Shown here one piece after another: positions 1 through 8,182 of a stretch of DNA of 32,172 nt. This stretch comes from Spirochaetia bacterium (GTDB lineage Bacteria; Spirochaetota; Leptospiria; Leptospirales; Leptonemataceae). A program made the position numbers and the translations under genes. The notes beneath the pieces are model-generated. The model saw nothing but the letters and a program-made list of their open reading frames with translations. It ran no database searches and was not told where the DNA came from. Each line of letters opens with the position of its first letter. The first letter of the stretch is position 1. Where the stretch lies: the NCBI GenBank assembly GCA_021413825.1, contig JAIOPQ010000095.1, positions 1 to 32,172 on the forward strand, given 5' to 3'.

Positions 1-1
1 T

Positions 2-472
2 GGGTTAATGGACTTTATTTCCGGTCACGCCGGAGCAATCCCTCTGTCCAACATGAAAAGCCCTGGTCAGTTCGATCATCGCCTCCTTTCGCGCGCAAAA
101 GCAAATGTTGTAGCGGCTGCACTTGCAAACGGCGTTGTTCCAGCTCATAACGTTACTCTTGATCTTAAAAACTTTGATCAAACCAAAGCAGATGCAACGC
201 GTGCTCGTTACGATTTTGGATTCCTCCGTATGTGGTCCATCTATCCTACACAGATCGATGCAATTGTTCAAGCAATGCAACCGGATCATTCAGAAGTAGA
301 AAAGGGATGCGCTGTTCTCATAGCAGCGCAGGATGCTAACTGGGGTCCAATCCAGCATGACGGCGAACTACACGATCGTGCAACCTACCGTGGATTCTGG
401 AGTCTGGTTCAGCGCGCACGTCTGTCAGGCCAGAATCTGCCAGCAGAAGCAATTAAACGCTGGTTCAACTAG
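2..472 (+). CDS. HpcH/HpaI (citrate lyase beta-like) CoA-ester lyase, C-terminal part
   Basis: The frame is open to the window edge, so the true start lies upstream and only about the last 157 residues are visible. The fragment opens with GLMDFISGHAGAIP, then has a GQFDHRLLSRAK stretch and the motif RMWSIYPTQI. In the HpcH/HpaI aldolase / citrate lyase beta / malyl-CoA lyase superfamily these belong to the C-terminal half of the TIM barrel and the following helical tail. Such enzymes cleave or form C-C bonds in CoA thioesters or oxo acids using Mg2+. The N-terminal metal and CoA-binding residues are outside the window, so the substrate cannot be named. The gene ends at TAG and is followed 57 bp later by an intrinsic terminator, so it is probably the last gene of its transcript. 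Confidence 0.72.
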   Translation, partial: GLMDFISGHAGAIPLSNMKSPGQFDHRLLSRAKANVVAAALANGVVPAHNVTLDLKNFDQTKADATRARYDFGFLRMWSIYPTQIDAIVQAMQPDHSEVEKGCAVLIAAQDANWGPIQHDGELHDRATYRGFWSLVQRARLSGQNLPAEAIKRWFN

Positions 473-529
473 TCTAACAGACGAACCATCGATTTATTGA
501 ATTGATGGCTCACACGTCCGTTAGCCGGG

Positions 530-558
530 AAACCTGCCTCACAAGGGCAGGTTTTTTT
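530..558 (+). terminator. Rho-independent terminator after the lyase gene
   Basis: A perfect 9-bp stem (aaacctgcc at 530-538 paired with ggcaggttt at 546-554) encloses a 7-nt loop and runs into a T-tract at 552-558. It lies 57 bp after the lyase stop codon and 42 bp before the end of the convergent transporter gene. Confidence 0.9.
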
Positions 559-599
559 GTGTTTGTTGCCCTTTGGCTCCCGGGTGGTCTAATGTGGCC

Positions 600-2078
600 T
601 CAGGATTTCTGGGACTGCAATCCTTTTGAAACCAGAAGGCGCTCTAACACGTCAAATAGCCCCTGAACAACGAGCGCCATGAGAGCAGCCGGGATTGCTC
701 CAGATAGAATCAACGTAGTATCGTCCAGACGAATGCCCTTTAGAATTGTTTGGCCGTACCCACCCGCACCAATCAATGCACCGAGGGTTGCAACACCCAC
801 ACCTATTACGGCTGACGTTTTAATGCCGCTGAGAACGGATCTGAGTGCCAGAGGCCAATCAATCTTTCGCAATTTAAACCAGGGAGTCATTCCAAGCGAT
901 TCTGCAGATTCATGAACCCATTCTGGAATACTTGAGAAACCCAGAAACGTTCCGCGCACAATAGGCAGCAAACTATAGAGGAAGAGAGCAACAAGGGCGG
1001 GCAGAGTTCCTATACCAAGAAGCGGAATCATAAACACAAGCAAAGCAAGGGAAGGGATTGTTTGGATAACTCCAACGATTGAAAGAATGATGCCACCGCG
1101 CGCAGTATTTTTTGATGCGAAATAACCCAGTGGCACACTGAACAGGATTCCGCATAAAAGAGGAATTACAACAAGCAACAAATGTTCCCATGTCCGGTTT
1201 AGAATCGATTGCATCAGGCTCTCTTGCTGAATGGCGCTCTGGATTTTCAAATGTTTTCCCAGGAAGGTCTGCGCGACAATTTGCACGGATTTTCCGTGTA
1301 GTTTAACGTCTGCGTTCATTTCAATCATTTGATCTGCATGTATCTTTCCTGTAAGTTCATCCAGGAGTGAAGCAAACCCGGGGTCAGAATCTAGACGATA
1401 GACGACTACCGCTTCATATCCAGGAAAATAGTTCAGATCATCCTTTAGCGCCACAAGATCATAATAAGAAATCTCTGCATCCGTTGTATAAAGATCAATC
1501 ACATCGATTGCGCCAGATTGGATTCCACGATAGCCAATATCATGGTCCACACCGCGCACCGATTTTCCGCGGATTCCATAACGCATGCTCAGGCCTGGCC
1601 AGCCATCCTGCCTTTCAAGGAATTCATGGCTGAGCCCGTATGTGAGTTCTTGATGCCTGGTCAGATCAGACATGGTTTCAATTCCCAGTTCCCTGGCGCG
1701 CTTGCGGGTTATTCCAAGAGAATAGGTGTCCTCGAAGCCCAGCGATTTTGTGATTCCGATTCCCCTTTGTGCCAGGGCCAGCTTTAAATCGTCCCAGGTT
1801 TTTAGATTGGAATCCCTGAGGATTTCAAACCGCAAGGTTCCAGTGTATTCTACGTACGCATCGATATCTTTTCTGAGCATTGCTTCCCAGAGAATGCGTG
1901 TCCCCCCAAGTTCTCGTCTGTGCTCAGAATCGATGCCCCGTGCTGCAACCAGTTGCTGTAGTATCTCTCCGAGGATGATCCCCTCTGTGAATTTCTTTGA
2001 ACCAATTACAGTGCGAGCTTCGATTGCACCAGTAAACACAGCGCAAGACAAGAGTAGCATAAAACGCGCGCGAATCAA
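600..2078 (-). CDS. Fused substrate-binding protein/permease of a betaine-type (OpuC/EgtU-like) ABC importer
   Basis: A 492-residue protein with a signal peptide (about residues 1-21) and an OpuAC-type quaternary-amine binding domain (about 22-285). Family hallmarks include GSKKFTEG, DAYVEYTGT, DLYTTDAEI and FPGYEAVVVYR. The C-terminal permease (about 295-480) has several membrane segments and an EAA loop around ESAESLGMTPWFKLRKIDWP. It imports an osmolyte or betaine-like amine across the inner membrane with the ATPase encoded just upstream. The start is a TTG whose last two bases lie in the ATPase stop (TTGA overlap), implying translational coupling; an ATG six codons later would still leave a signal peptide. 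The domain order, binding protein first and permease second, is the reverse of the fused EgtU ergothioneine permeases as I recall them. Divergence from egtBD makes ergothioneine or hercynine plausible substrates (inference). Confidence 0.85.
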   Translation of the reverse strand: MIRARFMLLLSCAVFTGAIEARTVIGSKKFTEGIILGEILQQLVAARGIDSEHRRELGGTRILWEAMLRKDIDAYVEYTGTLRFEILRDSNLKTWDDLKLALAQRGIGITKSLGFEDTYSLGITRKRARELGIETMSDLTRHQELTYGLSHEFLERQDGWPGLSMRYGIRGKSVRGVDHDIGYRGIQSGAIDVIDLYTTDAEISYYDLVALKDDLNYFPGYEAVVVYRLDSDPGFASLLDELTGKIHADQMIEMNADVKLHGKSVQIVAQTFLGKHLKIQSAIQQESLMQSILNRTWEHLLLVVIPLLCGILFSVPLGYFASKNTARGGIILSIVGVIQTIPSLALLVFMIPLLGIGTLPALVALFLYSLLPIVRGTFLGFSSIPEWVHESAESLGMTPWFKLRKIDWPLALRSVLSGIKTSAVIGVGVATLGALIGAGGYGQTILKGIRLDDTTLILSGAIPAALMALVVQGLFDVLERLLVSKGLQSQKS

Positions 2079-2809
2079 GGTTTAGCCTCAAGTCTTTGCG
2101 CGGAGAAAAAGCGGGCGACAAACTCATTGGCTGGCGCGTTTCGCATTTCAGTATACGTACCGGATTGGACTACGCGGCCTTGATCTAGAATGTGAATGCG
2201 TTCGCCCAGGAATGCAGCCTCGCGCAAGTCATGGGTTACAAGAATAACAGTCTTATTTGTTGACCGAAATATTTCTTTTAGATCGTTCTGTAAGTCGTAC
2301 CTGGTGATTGGATCAAGAGCGCCTAACGGCTCATCAAGCAGAATACATGCAGGATCTAGCATTAAGGCGCGCATGAGTGCGGCGCGTTGGCGTTGTCCGC
2401 CGGAAATCTGAGTGGGATAGTTCGTAAGTAAAGCCGGATCCATTCTTGTAAGTAGAAGCAACTCATCAATTCTACCATTGGTTTGCCTTTGCTTCCACTT
2501 GAGACAATCGGGCATGAGCGCAATATTTTCTGCCAGAGTTAGATGCGGGAACAAGCCACCATCCTGGGTCATAAATCCAATTTCGCGCCGCAAAGCTATT
2601 TGATCAAACTGTGAAAGGTCACGATGTTTGTAGGTTACAGTCCCTGTGGATGCCCGGATCAATCCTAATAGAAGTCGCAGGATTGTAGATTTTCCGGAGC
2701 CGCTTGTTCCAAGTAGTACGGTGGTTGACGTTTCTGGAAATGAGATGGTCACGTTGTGCAGTGCAACTGTCTGCCCAAATTGCACAGTCACGTTCTCTAA
2801 TGCAAACAT
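2075..2809 (-). CDS. ABC transporter ATPase, ProV/OpuCA/EgtV-like
   Basis: A 244-residue nucleotide-binding subunit. It has Walker A (LGTSGSGKST, about residues 33-42), a Q-loop (FMTQDGG), the signature ISGGQRQR, Walker B (CILLDEPLGALD) and the switch His in VTHD. It powers the fused binding protein/permease encoded directly downstream, and the two reading frames overlap by 4 bp. The protein stops soon after the ATPase core, so the C-terminal CBS pair found in many ProV/OpuA ATPases is absent; gating through CBS domains is therefore not expected. The start is ATG, and 152 bp of non-coding DNA separates it from the divergent egtB. The ATPase assignment is secure. The transported compound is not readable from this subunit. 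Confidence 0.92.
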   Translation of the reverse strand: MFALENVTVQFGQTVALHNVTISFPETSTTVLLGTSGSGKSTILRLLLGLIRASTGTVTYKHRDLSQFDQIALRREIGFMTQDGGLFPHLTLAENIALMPDCLKWKQRQTNGRIDELLLLTRMDPALLTNYPTQISGGQRQRAALMRALMLDPACILLDEPLGALDPITRYDLQNDLKEIFRSTNKTVILVTHDLREAAFLGERIHILDQGRVVQSGTYTEMRNAPANEFVARFFSAQRLEAKP

Positions 2810-2961
2810 CGCACAGAGTCTTTTATTCGCACGAATGCCCGCAATCGTAAAAGCCTGGTGCAGTGCATTTTTGCCATGTGTGATTCAGAAAAATGTGCGT
2901 GTCAGTCCAAAAAAACTAACGACGAGTCCATCTGCAGCCCATTTAATGATACATTCCGCGC

Positions 2962-4215
2962 ATGTATCCAATCATTGAATCCAGGGAATCGCAGGCTATG
3001 TTAGCCGATCGATTTGCAGCGGTCCGGCGTTTGTCCGAATCGATTGTTGAATCACTTGAAACAGAAGATCTGACAATTCAGGCCATGGCAGACGTTAGTC
3101 CCCCTAAATGGCATCTGGGGCACACTACCTGGTTCTTTGACGAGTTTGTTCTGGCTCCATTCACAAGGTATGAACCGTTCCTGTCAGGAAGCTCGCAAAT
3201 ATTTAATTCGTACTATGAAAGTGTGGGAAGCCGGGTAGCACGCGTGGCACGTGGTCATCTTTCGCGGCCAACCGTCCGTGAGATTCTGGAATATCGGCGC
3301 CGGGTTACAGAAGGTGTTCTGGAGTTGTTACAAAAGCCAATCGATGCAAATACTGAATCAATCCTGACACGAATTGAAATTGGAATTCATCATGAGCAGC
3401 AACACCAGGAGTTACTCTACACAGATCTCAAATACAATCTGTTTCAAAATTACAATCCACCGGGTTACACAACTTTAAAGCAAACTCAGGGCCAGGTTTC
3501 CAGCATGAACTGGCAGAGTATTTCCGGTGGCGTTGTGGAGATTGGCGCGCGTTCGGGTTTTGCATATGACAATGAATGCCCGGCTCACCGCGTATTCCTG
3601 GAAGATTTTTCCCTTGCTGATAGGCTCGTAACAAACTCTGAGTTTCTGGCATTTATGGAAGAGGGGGGCTATGCGAAGTTTCAATACTGGCTTTCTGACG
3701 GCTGGGATCTTGTTAAAAAAAATGAATGGGATGCGCCTCTTTATTGGATTAAGAAGAACGGTGATTGGTTTGAATACACGCTCGGAGGATTTAGACCACT
3801 TGAGCTGAACGCTCCTGTAACGCATGTGAGTTTTCATGAGGCCAATGCATTTGCGGCCTGGTCGGATGCCAGATTGCCCACAGAGTTTGAATGGGAACAT
3901 GCATCGAGCATGGCTGGGGTGATTGCGAACTTTCTCGATACGGGCAAGCTTCATCCACAAATCGCTTCCGGTCAGGGAATTCGTCAGATGTTTGGCGACG
4001 TCTGGGAATGGACAAGCAGCGCCTATTTGCCGTATCCTGGGTTCCAACCGCTGGCCGGTGCGCTCGGGGAGTACAATGGAAAGTTTATGAACGATCAACG
4101 CGTCCTTCGCGGTGGATCCTGCGTAACATCCAGTAGCCCTTTTAGATCTACGTACAGACATTTGTTCCAGGGAGATAAGCGATGGCAATTCACCGGAATA
4201 CGTCTGGCACGCTAA
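2962..4215 (+). CDS. egtB: Ergothioneine biosynthesis protein EgtB (hercynine sulfoxide synthase)
   Basis: A 417-residue non-haem iron enzyme that joins hercynine to a cysteine thiol donor (cysteine or gamma-glutamyl-cysteine) using O2. The N-terminal DinB-type bundle carries the expected iron ligands: His51 in KWHLGHTTWFF, and His144 and His148 in HHEQQHQE, which matches the H-x(3)-H spacing of known EgtB. The C-terminal formylglycine-generating-enzyme-like domain (about 175-417) contains GDVWEWTSSAY and VLRGGSC, typical of the family. ATG at 2962 is used; an in-frame ATG at 2998 is an alternative because no clear ribosome site is seen before either. egtD follows with a 34-bp overlap, so the two are cotranscribed and probably coupled. 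No egtA, egtC or egtE is present, which hints at a route using free cysteine or at partners elsewhere (inference). Confidence 0.93.
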   Translation: MYPIIESRESQAMLADRFAAVRRLSESIVESLETEDLTIQAMADVSPPKWHLGHTTWFFDEFVLAPFTRYEPFLSGSSQIFNSYYESVGSRVARVARGHLSRPTVREILEYRRRVTEGVLELLQKPIDANTESILTRIEIGIHHEQQHQELLYTDLKYNLFQNYNPPGYTTLKQTQGQVSSMNWQSISGGVVEIGARSGFAYDNECPAHRVFLEDFSLADRLVTNSEFLAFMEEGGYAKFQYWLSDGWDLVKKNEWDAPLYWIKKNGDWFEYTLGGFRPLELNAPVTHVSFHEANAFAAWSDARLPTEFEWEHASSMAGVIANFLDTGKLHPQIASGQGIRQMFGDVWEWTSSAYLPYPGFQPLAGALGEYNGKFMNDQRVLRGGSCVTSSSPFRSTYRHLFQGDKRWQFTGIRLAR

Positions 4216-5195
4216 CACAGGCACAGCTAACGCATCCAGAAAACCTGCGCGAGCTTCGCCAGGGCCTGCTGGGTTTGCCGCGCAGAATTTCTTCCAAGTT
4301 CTTCTATGATGACCGTGGAAGCGACTTGTTCTGCCAGATTACTGAGCTGGAAGAATACTATCTAACTGCATGTGAATTTGAAATTCTGCATCAGAATGCA
4401 AGTCGCATAGGGAAAATCGTGGCTGGATCAAGGGGAAATACAGCAGTTTCGATCCTTGAGGCCGGCCCGGGTGACGGAAGAAAGACGCAAATCATTACGC
4501 GATCGTTTGCAAACCTGTTTGATTCTGTTTCTTATGGGGCAATCGACATTTCGCCGGAGGCGCTCGATGTTGCACTCCAAAGAGTGTCCCAGGACATGGA
4601 CATTCAAACCCATTCAGTGATTGGGGATACGTTGCATAGCCTGCCGGACCTTGTGAGCACGGCAACCGGCAGCAGACTCTTTCTATTTCTTGGATCCAAT
4701 ATTGGAAACTATGCAAGTGATGGCGCTGCACGCTTATTGAGCGTTATTCGAGAGGCGCTTTTCCCAGGTGATTTTGTCTTGATTGGATTTGATCTGGAAA
4801 AGGAACAGGAAATCCTAATTCCAGCCTACAGCGATTCAAAGGGAGTGACACGCGAATTTAATCTCAATCTACTAAAGAGGCTGAATCGTGAACTGGGAGC
4901 TGATTTTGATGTAAATGAGTTCGAGCATGAAGCACGATACAATGTAGAAGCCGGGGCTATGCAAAGTTTTCTGGTTAGCCAGAAGAGGCAAAAAGTCAAT
5001 ATAGAAGCAATGGGGCTGGATCTGGTTTTTGAACAGGCGGAAGAAATCCATACTGAGAACTCGCATAAGTTCACGTTAGACGGCATAGAAAGCATGGCAA
5101 GCAGGGCCGGGTTTGTTCCCATTGAGCATTTCTTTGATACGCGGAATTATTTTACAACGAGCCTCTGGAAGATTCCGGATGCAGCTCCAGTGTAA
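4182..5195 (+). CDS. egtD: L-histidine N-alpha-methyltransferase EgtD
   Basis: A 337-residue SAM-dependent methyltransferase (Methyltransf_33 family) that trimethylates histidine to hercynine, the first step of ergothioneine synthesis. Visible family features are the N-terminal LPRRISSKFFYDDRGSDLF segment, the ITELEEYYLTACE helix, the SAM-binding glycine-rich loop ILEAGPGDGRKT, and FLGSNIGNY. The start at 4182 lies inside the end of egtB. It is supported by a good Shine-Dalgarno sequence (AGGGAGA at 4169-4175) about 6 nt upstream, and the length is normal for EgtD. Tight overlap with egtB and a DUF427 gene 24 bp downstream indicate one operon. The sequence itself leaves little doubt about function. 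Confidence 0.94.
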   Translation: MAIHRNTSGTLTQAQLTHPENLRELRQGLLGLPRRISSKFFYDDRGSDLFCQITELEEYYLTACEFEILHQNASRIGKIVAGSRGNTAVSILEAGPGDGRKTQIITRSFANLFDSVSYGAIDISPEALDVALQRVSQDMDIQTHSVIGDTLHSLPDLVSTATGSRLFLFLGSNIGNYASDGAARLLSVIREALFPGDFVLIGFDLEKEQEILIPAYSDSKGVTREFNLNLLKRLNRELGADFDVNEFEHEARYNVEAGAMQSFLVSQKRQKVNIEAMGLDLVFEQAEEIHTENSHKFTLDGIESMASRAGFVPIEHFFDTRNYFTTSLWKIPDAAPV

Positions 5196-5219
5196 AATCA
5201 AAGGAAAGAGGAGAATACT

Positions 5220-5591
5220 ATGAACGACAAAATCAAAGATCAAACCGACGCGTGCGAAGCTCCACAGGACAGTAAGGTAAAGAAGACCGGCGGACTTGTG
5301 CGCGCAACCTGGAACGGTGCTACGATAGCTGAATCGGATCAAACAATCGTTGTGGAAGGGAATCACTATTTCCCGGCGGCATCGGTGATCGCAGATGCGC
5401 TTGTGGGAAGTGAAACTAAAACCGTTTGCGGTTGGAAGGGTGAAGCAAGTTACTATAGCCTAAAGATAGGTGAGAAGCTGAACAAAGATGCGGCCTGGTA
5501 TTACGCCGCGCCAAAGGACGCTGCAAAAGAGATCAAAGGAAGGATCGCCTTCTGGCGTGGCGTTGAAGTAAAAGCAGTAGAAGGCAGATAG
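5220..5591 (+). CDS. DUF427 domain protein
   Basis: A 123-residue soluble protein matching the DUF427 family across nearly its whole length. The hallmarks are VRATWNGATIAESD, VVEGNHYFPAASV, the VCGWKGEASYYSL segment, DAAWYYAAPKDAA and GRIAFWRGVEV. The biochemical role of DUF427 is not established; it is a small beta-rich fold found in many bacteria. A strong ribosome site (AGGAG about 8 nt before the ATG) and only 24 bp after egtD make it the third gene of the egtBD operon. A link to thiol or ergothioneine metabolism is only suggested by position. The first 20 residues are charged and look like a disordered extension. No rho-independent terminator is obvious in the 103 bp that follow. Confidence 0.85.
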   Translation: MNDKIKDQTDACEAPQDSKVKKTGGLVRATWNGATIAESDQTIVVEGNHYFPAASVIADALVGSETKTVCGWKGEASYYSLKIGEKLNKDAAWYYAAPKDAAKEIKGRIAFWRGVEVKAVEGR

Positions 5592-5694
5592 ACCGTTCGC
5601 AGTATTTCTTTCGGCGTTCGTTTGATTCGTATTTGAATGGATTAGATTTTTTTTTCTGTCAAGAATGACGGGCATATAAAAACCTACTGATCCA

Positions 5695-6783
5695 ATGTCA
5701 GCCGACAAGCAGCGAGTCAATGATCCGGATCAGCTGCGGCAGATCGTCCAGCGCTTGTTCGTGCGCGTTCCAGTTACCCTCATGGAAAAAACCGGTGAAA
5801 GTCCGGTGAGTGTTCTAAAATACGAGGATGCTCTTATTGAAATCTCGCATGAACGTCCGGACAGCAATGCAAGAATCCTGGGAGTTCGGCAGAATGATCA
5901 ATTGCTCTACCTGGAATGCCGCGTAGTACGCAAAAGTGAAGCTGGAAACGAGCTGATTGAACCCGTTTGCTTGCATCTGCATCGTCAGGTGCGCCGCGAA
6001 GCGCGAACTGAAATTCCGGAAGATGCACAGGCCCCGGTAATTAAAGGGTTTCTGTCGATTGGGATGTTTGCTGAAAATCTTTCACAGTCAAATAACACCC
6101 GGGACATGCTTGTAAAAATTTACAATGAGAGAATTCGCAAAATCTTTTCTGAAGCAAACATAGTACTCAGAAAAACTGTGCGCATGGACGTGCGCATGCG
6201 TCTGATGAATCAGAGTGGAAAATGCATTTTTGCTCCAAACCGTGCAGATCCTACGGTCTGGGGAGATACCCCGGAGGGTTCAAACGACAGGCTCGTTACG
6301 TTTCAGGAATATGAAGAAATCAGAAATTATGATAAGCTGGCGGACACAATCGTTTCGGAGGCTTGTATTCCGCTTTTGTACAGAGACTATTATCTCTACG
6401 GTTACGTTCAAGTTCTCTCTGACAAAGAGTTAACGCCAAAGCAATACGTAACGATTGCAACTGCAGCCCGCAGCTTGAGCCAGGAATTTGAAAAACGGGG
6501 CTGCTTGCCCGAAAACAAAGATCGCTGCCCCATCCTTGACATCAACCGATCCGGCGTGGGGTTGCTGCATCCGCCAAATTCGCCGGTCCTTAAGAACTTC
6601 ATGGCTGGCCAGCAGGTAATTTTTGACATGGAGTTTCCCGGAGGAAACAGAGAGACGTTACGCGGCATTATTCGCAATATTCGGACGCTTGAAAAGGCCT
6701 ACAGAATTGGGGTTCAGTTTGACGAGTCGGCACAGCAATCAGAACTACTGAACGCCTACCTTGCTACACAGCCGTCCAGTTGA
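5695..6783 (+). CDS. DUF1577-type protein with C-terminal PilZ-like domain
   Basis: A 362-residue predicted cytoplasmic protein with no signal peptide or membrane segment. Its length and layout resemble the DUF1577 proteins described from Leptospira. The C-terminal portion (about residues 270-355) looks like a PilZ domain: DINRSGVGLLHP fits the (D/N)-x-S-x-x-G motif, and a later stretch (RNIRTLEKAYRIGVQF) fits the closing strands. The upstream RxxxR arginine motif needed for canonical cyclic-di-GMP binding is not seen, so ligand binding is uncertain. The middle section (about 60-260) has no motif I recognise. It is convergent with the adenylate cyclase gene, with 13 bp between stop codons. 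A role as a second-messenger receptor is inference from the PilZ-like end only. Confidence 0.7.
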   Translation: MSADKQRVNDPDQLRQIVQRLFVRVPVTLMEKTGESPVSVLKYEDALIEISHERPDSNARILGVRQNDQLLYLECRVVRKSEAGNELIEPVCLHLHRQVRREARTEIPEDAQAPVIKGFLSIGMFAENLSQSNNTRDMLVKIYNERIRKIFSEANIVLRKTVRMDVRMRLMNQSGKCIFAPNRADPTVWGDTPEGSNDRLVTFQEYEEIRNYDKLADTIVSEACIPLLYRDYYLYGYVQVLSDKELTPKQYVTIATAARSLSQEFEKRGCLPENKDRCPILDINRSGVGLLHPPNSPVLKNFMAGQQVIFDMEFPGGNRETLRGIIRNIRTLEKAYRIGVQFDESAQQSELLNAYLATQPSS

Positions 6784-6796
6784 GGTAAACTCGCTT

Positions 6797-7993
6797 TCAA
6801 GCGGGCAGGCTCGTCACAAAATACATGGTTAGCTGACCTTTTCCCCGGACATCTACCGAGCCACGTTCTTCCAGATGAAACGATTCACTCAGTCCTCTTC
6901 TGGTTTCTTCAGAAATGTTTACCCGGCCCGGAAGTCCGGCGGATTCCATTCTGCTTGCCGTATTTACAGTGTCTCCCCAGACATCATACGCCAGCTTTTG
7001 CTTCCCAATTACGCCGGCAACGAGAGGGCCGCTATGTATTCCTACTCTGAGCGTGAAGCCGTGGGAGCTGTGATTCTCCTGCATCCATTCGATTATGTCG
7101 AGCGCTGCTCTCACGGAACGTGCAGTATGATCGCCTAACGGAACAGGAACGCCGGCCACGGCCATATAGGCATCGCCGATTGTTTTGATTTTTTCAAGAC
7201 CATGTGTGGCCATAATTGAGTCGAATGCCGTAAAACAGCTATCAAGTCTCTGTACCAGGTCTGCCGCGGAGAGCTTTGCTGCAACCTGAGTAAACCCCAC
7301 GAAATCTGCAAACAAGACGGAGGCTTCTGCATATTCACGCGGGTCGCTCTTACCAGTATGTGCAAGTTCGTTAATCACTTCGTCAGGAAAGATACTGTGA
7401 AGCAGGCGGTCGGACCTGCTACGTTCTTCTGTATAGCTGCGCAGGAGTATGAGCACTACGACTCCGGAAAATAGCATTGCACCCAGGAGGTTTATGGGAA
7501 CATCAAGCATTCTCTCCTGCACGGTCGTATACGGAACGATCCATTCCGGATTTGCTTTCTCAATCCAGACGAGCGCTGCAACGCAGCTGGCCGTTGTGAT
7601 GACTGCAAGAATGCGAAGACCGCCAGCTGGAGCTGCTGCCATGAGTATGACTGTGACTGGAATAAAATAATACTGTGCGCCGCCCATTGTTCCTGCATTC
7701 ACAATGGAATTGATCAGCATGCTTATGGGTGTTGCAAAGGTAGCCAGGGCATAAGGCAGCCTGTGCATACGGCGAAAGCGCGAGAGGTAATAGAGGGGAA
7801 CAATCAAAGCAAGCGTCCCGATCGTCTGCATTTGAATCAGAAGAGCTGCGTTTGCGAGGATCAATTGAAATGGCAGGCCAAGAATGTTCGCACTCGAGAT
7901 CAGAAACAATATGCCGTTGAAAATTCGATGTTCCAGGGTGTATTCTGCCGGATGACCGGAGATAATTTGAAGCCAGTTCTGTAGCCGTTGCAT
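6797..7993 (-). CDS. Membrane-anchored class III adenylate cyclase
   Basis: A 398-residue protein with about six membrane segments in the first 190 residues, a short linker and a C-terminal class III cyclase domain (about 205-398). Both metal-binding aspartates are visible (FADFVGFT and TIGDAY). The base-selecting residues are Lys in EKIKTIGD and Asp in AYDVWGD, the combination expected for ATP rather than GTP. The transition-state Asn/Arg lie in NTASR. It should convert ATP to cyclic AMP at the inner membrane; the membrane domain may sense a signal. There is no HAMP between membrane and catalytic parts. The start is ATG at 7993. The gene stands alone, divergent from the DUF1554 lipoprotein gene and convergent with the PilZ-like gene. 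Confidence 0.92.
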   Translation of the reverse strand: MQRLQNWLQIISGHPAEYTLEHRIFNGILFLISSANILGLPFQLILANAALLIQMQTIGTLALIVPLYYLSRFRRMHRLPYALATFATPISMLINSIVNAGTMGGAQYYFIPVTVILMAAAPAGGLRILAVITTASCVAALVWIEKANPEWIVPYTTVQERMLDVPINLLGAMLFSGVVVLILLRSYTEERSRSDRLLHSIFPDEVINELAHTGKSDPREYAEASVLFADFVGFTQVAAKLSAADLVQRLDSCFTAFDSIMATHGLEKIKTIGDAYMAVAGVPVPLGDHTARSVRAALDIIEWMQENHSSHGFTLRVGIHSGPLVAGVIGKQKLAYDVWGDTVNTASRMESAGLPGRVNISEETRRGLSESFHLEERGSVDVRGKGQLTMYFVTSLPA

Positions 7994-8059
7994 GTGAATG
8001 TTTACGGATTCTTGAAAAATTTTACAAGATCAAATTGAAGTCTGCTGTGGCCTGCGAAT

Positions 8060-8093
8060 GCCGAGAATTCGGCGATTTTGGCCCGATCGGGCC
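8060..8093. repeat. Two adjacent short palindromes in a divergent intergenic region
   Basis: gccgagaattcggc (8060-8073; 5-bp arms) is followed after 6 bp by ggcccgatcgggcc (8080-8093), a perfect 14-bp palindrome. They sit between the divergent adenylate cyclase and lipoprotein genes. They could be operator sites or RNA hairpins. No T-tract follows directly, so they are poor terminators. Confidence 0.45.
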
Positions 8094-8182
8094 TACGCCC
8101 TTTGCATTAGAAAAAAAACGCGAAAGTGTGGTGGTTTCTCGTATTGCGCGAAAGCTACTTTTCCGGTAATATTTGCGTTACT

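Noticed and set aside
3475..4224. Minus-strand ORF of 249 codons
   Set aside because: It is antisense to egtB, whose motifs are unmistakable.
5592..5694. T-run (5647-5655) as a terminator after the DUF427 gene
   Set aside because: No convincing stem precedes the nine T residues.
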